From contig VZDJ01007394.1 of the NCBI GenBank assembly GCA_008694505.1, forward strand, positions 298,771-362,770: DNA of 64,000 nt. The letters run 5' to 3'. The translations under genes and the position numbers were made by a program. The notes beneath the pieces were generated by a model. It was given only the letters and a program-made list of their open reading frames with translations. It was not told the origin of the DNA and did no database searches. Position 1 is the first letter of the stretch; the number at the start of each line of letters is the position of its first letter. This document shows positions 60,201 through 64,000 of this stretch, in pieces. The stretch is from Cyanoderma ruficeps (taxonomy: Eukaryota; Chordata; Aves; Passeriformes; Timaliidae).

Positions 60201-62176
60201 TGACAGCACAGACACAATAGGAGGATGGACCTAACCAGAACTCCTCCTCCTCTTCTGCTTTGGAGAGCCCAGTTCCACAGCTCATTCCTAAAAGAAAGGG
60301 TATAAAAGCTCACTCAAGCCAAAGATAAAACCAAAACAATACTTCCATTTTATGGAGTTGTTGCCCTGTCCCTGAGATATTTCCTAAGCACATGATCTCA
60401 GAGCAGATCCTGGAGCACTGATACTCCTGAGTCTCAGCAGACACATTGACCTCACAAAGGTGGCACTGACCATGCATTTTGTTGCTCTCCTGAAATTCCT
60501 CATCTTCTTTGTCTACAGAGCCAGGATCTGTGCAGAATGATGCAATGTTCTCATCCAGGTACCAGCTTAGGTTCTCATCCACCACACTGAACATCAGAAA
60601 GAAATCAACATCCACATCCCAGCGTCTTTGAGAGCTGCCAGTCAGCACTCCTGAGGCAAAAGGAGAGAGGAATGAATGGAGAAAATCACTCATGCAGAAA
60701 ATCATACATCAGGCAAGAGATTAAAACAGCAGTAGGAGAGTAAGTCTTGCCACATGAGTCGGAGACAGATGCTTTCCCACCATCCTCACAGCTCCCCACA
60801 GAGCAGCAAGCTCACACTCTTCCAATATATCCCTGCCCATACAGTTCTCTCTCCCAAGCAGCTCTGCCACTGCAGGCCCCAGCTACACCACCTTCAGTCT
60901 TCTCACTCTTGATGAAACCAACCACTCACCATGTTTTTAATACACAAACTAGATCTTGGACAAGAGTCCTGCTTTTAACATGGACTCGAGCAGCTCTCTC
61001 AGATCAAGAGGCCTGCTAGCTCACCTGCCCAACCACCAAGGGCTAACAACAGTGTAATCACCAGAATCCAGCTAGAACTCAGGTACTGTCCTCTCTAACC
61101 AAGTTGCATTTCGCCCTGAAGCTGGGAGCTACACACTAGAGTATCTTCACTATCCTTATTCAAGTCACCACAAGACTTTTACATTATGGAACTGCAGGCC
61201 TCAGCTGCTTTCTCTTGGTGTTTTCACCTGTTTTACATGTAAGTAAAGGCCCAATTAATCCAGATGCAATGTCCCTTGGTGCATCAATATGAGAGTGGTA
61301 GATCCAGGTCAAGCAGTTTGGGTCATCATCAGTTGGACTGTGATCTTCAGGGACAGTCCAAGTATAGGTGTAATTCCTTCCTGGGAAAACAGCATCATCC
61401 TTCTTCTGATCCTGGGGGGACATATCAGGATACAGGGATCCTAGAACAATTGAGCAATCACAACATCCATTCATGAAGAGCCAAGATGCCCACACATGTA
61501 ACCTTATACTGAACTGAGACTCAACATCCTAAGGCTGAAATAGTGTTTAATCATCACTTCCTCAAAGAGGCCCTGAGGCACAGAGCCACTGTAAGGCAAC
61601 TTGCCCAGTAAACAGGTCAGCACAGAGTCAGCAGGATTATTTCCACTCTGCCTGGTGCTGCTTTGCCCTCAATTCTGCACTGTGCCCCCACAGTCAGTCT
61701 CTCTACAATCTCTAGAGTTGATCTGTGTTTTTGAGGTTCTAAAATCAAGAAATCAAGGTCCAGGTCAAGACTCCAGCCCCACGACCCTGCTAACCCTACA
61801 CCTGGTGTCTTTACCAAGCACCCAAATACAGTTACTTTCCAGATGGGGCTTTACCGACAGTTCTCCTCCACATATACTCCTAAATCCCCAGTGATAAAAA
61901 TCTGTCTCCATGATGGCAGTAGCTCATTTACCTTCAGAGTCCTTTTCGTAGAAAACACCATGAGGATGGATTGTATATGGTCGAGTAGCAAAGTTTTTTA
62001 GGTGTACTTGAATGGTATCCCCTACTTCTGCTCGGATGACAGGCCCAAGGAACCCCAGCCAGACAGGTTTGGGGATCTCAGTGGTGTACGTGGAGTCCGT
62101 GTATTGCTTATAGACAGATTTCTTGTACGTGCTTCCCACCCTGTTTTTCCCAGACTGCAGGAATGCTGAGGCCTGG
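44956..62176 (-). CDS. HEPH: HEPH, hephaestin: membrane-anchored multicopper ferroxidase (5' exon off window; one in-frame stop)
   Basis: Hephaestin oxidises Fe(II) to Fe(III) at the basolateral membrane and works with ferroportin in iron export. Nineteen exons encode six cupredoxin domains, a linker, one membrane span and a short tail. They sum to 3307 nt, about 1101 residues. The human protein is 1158 and lacks about 57 residues here (signal peptide and first strand, beyond 64000). Every junction keeps phase. Copper ligands visible: HPHG and YHSH (domain 1), HCH-SDH-HAGM and HTVHFH (domain 6), and His/Cys/His/Met type 1 sets in domains 2 and 4. The tail [15 protein letters not shown] matches HEPH. 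HEPHL1 is the main alternative. One in-frame TGA (minus strand of 59996-59998) in exon 59881-60135 sits where the family has Arg. All other codons are open. Confidence 0.9.
45340..45440 (+). mobile_element. CR1 LINE 3' end
   Basis: TTAATGATCTTAGAGGCC, TTTTCCAACCTTAATGATTC is the classic CR1 3' terminus. It lies in the last HEPH intron, antisense to the gene. Confidence 0.85.
46341..46643 (+). mobile_element. Solo LTR in HEPH intron, same family as the 3' LTR at 5553
   Basis: It starts TGTTGCCCTGAG and ends CCCACAACA. The exact 6-bp duplication CTAAAC flanks it (46335-46340, 46644-46649). It is antisense to HEPH and shows the unduplicated form of U3. Class II integrases give 6-bp duplications. 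Confidence 0.93.
47051..47083 (-). CDS. HEPH: HEPH 33-bp micro-exon, acidic linker
   Basis: Acceptor CCTTTCAG, donor GTATGG. It encodes [12 protein letters not shown] together with its split codons. Phase joins both neighbours. It is too short for frame searches. Confidence 0.78.
47776..47938 (-). CDS. HEPH: HEPH exon, end of domain 6
   Basis: Acceptor TTCTGGCAG, donor GTAGGG. It encodes [18 protein letters not shown] and [19 protein letters not shown], the HCH...H...M copper signature. Confidence 0.93.
48309..48448 (-). CDS. HEPH: HEPH exon, domain 6 copper ligands
   Basis: Acceptor CCTGCTCAG, donor GTAAGA. It encodes [20 protein letters not shown] and [16 protein letters not shown]; the His-x-x-His-x-His motif carries type 1 and trinuclear copper ligands. 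Confidence 0.93.
49807..50032 (-). CDS. HEPH: HEPH exon, start of domain 6
   Basis: Acceptor CTGATTAG, donor GTAATG. It encodes [38 protein letters not shown] and ESNKMHG. Confidence 0.92.
50783..50889 (-). CDS. HEPH: HEPH exon, end of domain 5
   Basis: Acceptor GTCCCTCAG, donor GTAAAA. It encodes [20 protein letters not shown] and [11 protein letters not shown]. Confidence 0.92.
51280..51900. mobile_element. Possible dispersed repeat (LTR-like) in HEPH intron
   Basis: An internal repeat CCTCACCCCTGATRAGTAAC occurs at about 51338 and 51380. Short CTGCAGTCA-type motifs recur downstream. The composition differs from flanking intron and resembles avian LTRs I have seen, but borders and family are not established. 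Confidence 0.3.
52304..52435 (-). CDS. HEPH: HEPH exon, domain 5
   Basis: Acceptor GTCTCAAG, donor GTAGGT. It encodes [20 protein letters not shown] and SIHAHGVLE. Confidence 0.92.
53337..53476 (-). CDS. HEPH: HEPH exon, domain 5
   Basis: Acceptor CATTTCTCAG, donor GTAAGG. It encodes [20 protein letters not shown] and GDEHLGILG. Confidence 0.92.
53747..53957 (-). CDS. HEPH: HEPH exon, domain 4-5 junction
   Basis: Acceptor CTCCCTCAG, donor GTAGAG. It encodes [16 protein letters not shown] (type 1 Cys, His, Met) and [20 protein letters not shown]. Confidence 0.92.
54273..54485 (-). CDS. HEPH: HEPH exon, domain 4
   Basis: Acceptor CTTTCCAG, donor GTGAGT. It encodes [31 protein letters not shown] (type 1 His) and [16 protein letters not shown]. 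Confidence 0.92.
54786..54936 (-). CDS. HEPH: HEPH exon, start of domain 4
   Basis: Acceptor AATTATAG, donor GTATGG. It encodes [20 protein letters not shown] and a [12 protein letters not shown] end. It begins in phase 0 after the AACAAGCAG of the preceding exon. Confidence 0.9.
56569..56780 (-). CDS. HEPH: HEPH exon, end of domain 3
   Basis: Acceptor TTTAAAG, donor GTAAAG. It encodes [34 protein letters not shown] and [19 protein letters not shown]. Confidence 0.92.
56938..57069 (-). CDS. HEPH: HEPH exon, domain 3
   Basis: Acceptor ATTTTAG, donor GTTGGT (weaker than the others). It encodes [20 protein letters not shown] and [14 protein letters not shown]. The end is less conserved than in the human protein. 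Confidence 0.85.
57879..58018 (-). CDS. HEPH: HEPH exon, domain 3
   Basis: Acceptor GCATTTAG, donor GTGAGA. It encodes [20 protein letters not shown] and [10 protein letters not shown]. Confidence 0.9.
58827..58908 (+). repeat. 41-bp tandem duplication in HEPH intron
   Basis: CAAATAGATCAATCTGTTCC... at 58827 is repeated with period 41 at 58868. Confidence 0.9.
59226..59394 (-). CDS. HEPH: HEPH exon, domain 2-3 junction
   Basis: Acceptor TTGGGCAG, donor GTGAGT. It encodes [12 protein letters not shown] (type 1 Met) and [17 protein letters not shown]. Confidence 0.9.
59881..60135 (-). CDS. HEPH: HEPH exon, domain 2 type 1 copper site, with premature TGA
   Basis: Acceptor TTTTGCAG, donor GTAAGG. 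It encodes [16 protein letters not shown] and [18 protein letters not shown], then TGA (59998 to 59996), then in the same frame [19 protein letters not shown] and [10 protein letters not shown]. The family has Arg at the stop, consistent with CGA to TGA. Coding quality continues after it. Confidence 0.88.
60471..60650 (-). CDS. HEPH: HEPH exon, start of domain 2
   Basis: Acceptor GCCTCAG, donor GTCAGT. It encodes [20 protein letters not shown] and [10 protein letters not shown]. Confidence 0.92.
61228..61440 (-). CDS. HEPH: HEPH exon, end of domain 1
   Basis: Acceptor TTCTAG, donor GTGAAA. It encodes [16 protein letters not shown] and [23 protein letters not shown] supplies trinuclear-cluster ligands. 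Confidence 0.92.
61932..62176 (-). CDS. HEPH: HEPH exon, cupredoxin domain 1 (first visible exon)
   Basis: Acceptor TTCAACAG, donor GTAAAT. It encodes [32 protein letters not shown] and [18 protein letters not shown]; the HPHG histidines bind the trinuclear copper cluster. It begins with one base of a split codon. Confidence 0.9.
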
Positions 62177-64000
62177 CTGTTGAATTCAAAGGGAAAGGCA
62201 CTGTGAGTCATCTTTATACACAACAGCTGGTCAATATTGTAGCAGAACAATGGTGACACTCCACTTTCCAGGGTACAGCTAAAAGCTTTGGCATTAGAGG
62301 ACCCTGGGATGCCCTAAGCCAGCCATGCATGGCCACAACCTCAACCCAAGCTCTTCACCAGCAGACACTAAGTGCACCCTGAACTGTGCCCTGCAAACAA
62401 GAAATGGGAAGGACAGTGCTTCCCAGACAGTCCCACGTGGGTGTCACAAGAACAACATTTCTCATGCCTCCTTCAGCCTTCACTGGGCTCTTCAAATCTC
62501 ACTTCAATTCCTTTGTGGCGTTTCCAGCTAAATCACCAGGCAAGTACAGTGGAGTCCTGAGCTCTCTGGCCAAAATCTGAAGTCTGAAAGATGATTTTCT
62601 ACTTAACAGTTTCCAAACTCCTTCCAGAGTGGCAGACAAGTCAGGCAGGTACATACCCAGCACATAACCAGCTTCCAGAGTTAAAACCTCACACAGGTAC
62701 TAAAGTTTAACTCACAAGCATATTTGCTCTTTATGGGTAATTCTTAATAGATAAGAGATGAATCACAGTTCAGGTATTAGTGGAACCAGCCTAAATGAGA
62801 GCCAAGGTCACTCCCCTCACTTCCCCCTTTGGATGGATCACCCACAGCAATAGAGCAGCCCTGGAAGGGAGGTAAACTCTAATGTACATCTCAGAGAACG
62901 AACAACGAACACCCAAATATTAAGCTTTGGCCTCATCATTCAAAAAAAAAAGGCAGTGCTTGACCCTGTCTGTACAATCCAGAGTTCAGTCCTTTTTTTG
63001 CCAAGTCATCCCTGCAGCCAATATCAGCGAAGATTTTAAGATAATTCACAATTTGTTTACAGATGTGCCTCTTTTCGCCCACACAGTCCATTTCTCCTCA
63101 ACAAAAAAAAACCTCCTTGAAATAATTTGCTACCTCTAGCCATCATATCAACATCTCATCCCTTTCTAACTGCCAGCAGCTTCATGTCTGCAATCATTGT
63201 ACAAATAGGTCCCATTAACAAATTGTTTGCAGTGACAACAGTTTTAAAATTGCTTTTAAGTTCAATGGCCCTGAATTTCATTTCCTTTTCTTCATGTATT
63301 ATGAGAGAAATCAAACAAAATCCACTGCATTTATTATCACTTTAGGAGTCAGCGGTAACATCCTCATCAATCCTGACTTTTGGGGTGTTTCCTGTGGACT
63401 TACTTACATCTACACAGCATCTCCAGACAACAGAATTTTATAAACTGACAGACCTTGATGTTTCTGTGCACCTTTCCTGTACCCACTGTGCGGCTTCTGA
63501 AGGAGGTGTCTGAAGCTGAGTGTTAGTTATTACAGAAGGTGACAGCAGGTCAAAAATACCAGCTATTTGTCATAGAAAATGAAGGCAAGGAAAAAAAAGC
63601 ACAAATGCCTTTAAAATGCTATGGAAACCTTTTAAAAAAACAAAACAAACCACACACACAAAAAACACCGACCAAAGAAAAAGGCTTGATGTTTTGAAAG
63701 CTAAACCCAAAACACTGTTTGTATAGTAACTTGAACCAATTATTGCAGTTTCCAAATTTACTTTTGCGAGAAAAACAAAAACATTTTTCAAACACAGCCC
63801 CTAAACTCCCATGCAGGAAGTCCCATTAAGTCTAAGGCTTGAAATTCCACTGAAATGAAAACAAGCTGGCTCTGGGAAGTCATTTATATAAAGATGAAAA
63901 GTCACCATGCTTCAGGATAAACAAGCTGATGACCAGCTTGAACTAAGCAAAATGAAACTCCAGGGTAGAGCATTGCAAAATCTGGGGGATCTTAGAACAA
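62177..64000 (-). other. HEPH intron 5' of the first visible exon
   Basis: The expected upstream exon (signal peptide and the first YYLGI-type strand) is not found here. A CA/A-rich low-complexity patch lies near 63635-63670. Confidence 0.5.

Noticed and set aside
44956..62176. HEPHL1 instead of HEPH
   Set aside because: The basic [10 protein letters not shown] tail and the directly adjacent GPR83-type receptor without PANX1 fit HEPH better. It is not fully excluded without alignment.

Overview
This is vertebrate nuclear DNA, almost certainly from a bird and probably a songbird (inference). The evidence is a hephaestin-type gene with long GT-AG introns, CR1 LINE tails, a tRNA-Ile-headed SINE with a CR1-like tail (the zebra finch TguSINE1 type), and many class II and class III endogenous retrovirus LTRs. 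No bacterial features are present.

Layout. Bases 1-5914 hold an LTR fragment of one family, a GC-rich stretch, then a 5'-truncated betaretrovirus-like provirus. It has gag lacking matrix, dUTPase-protease in a second frame, an 884-codon pol with intact D,D35E integrase, no env, a polypurine tract and a 3' LTR. The 3' LTR abuts an inverted piece of another copy of its own family. Bases 6040-19588 are a graveyard of nested LTRs plus remnants of RNase H, integrase, gag and env of other proviruses. Two exons of a GPR83/GPR165-type peptide receptor lie on the minus strand at 20698-20823 and 22436-22855; I could not find the later exons. Bases 22856-44955 are intergenic, punctuated by solo LTRs, several bounded by exact 5- or 6-bp target-site duplications. 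From 44956 to the right edge lies HEPH on the minus strand: 19 exons ending in the transmembrane tail. The signal-peptide exon(s) are beyond the window. The visible exons sum to 3307 nt, keep phase at every junction and keep the copper-ligand motifs, except for one in-frame TGA in the second cupredoxin domain.

Biology. Hephaestin is a membrane-anchored copper ferroxidase that works with ferroportin in iron export. The adjacent GPR83-type receptor has the same neighbour relationship as mouse Heph and Gpr165 on the X chromosome, which supports HEPH over HEPHL1.

Most notable observations: (1) the HEPH nonsense codon; (2) two copies of one ~1.48-kb LTR, one apparently G-to-A hypermutated on the plus strand; (3) a provirus with long open frames but substituted catalytic motifs in protease and RNase H; (4) an LTR nested in a SINE and an LTR nested in an LTR, which give relative insertion ages. 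All family names are from recognition, not database search.
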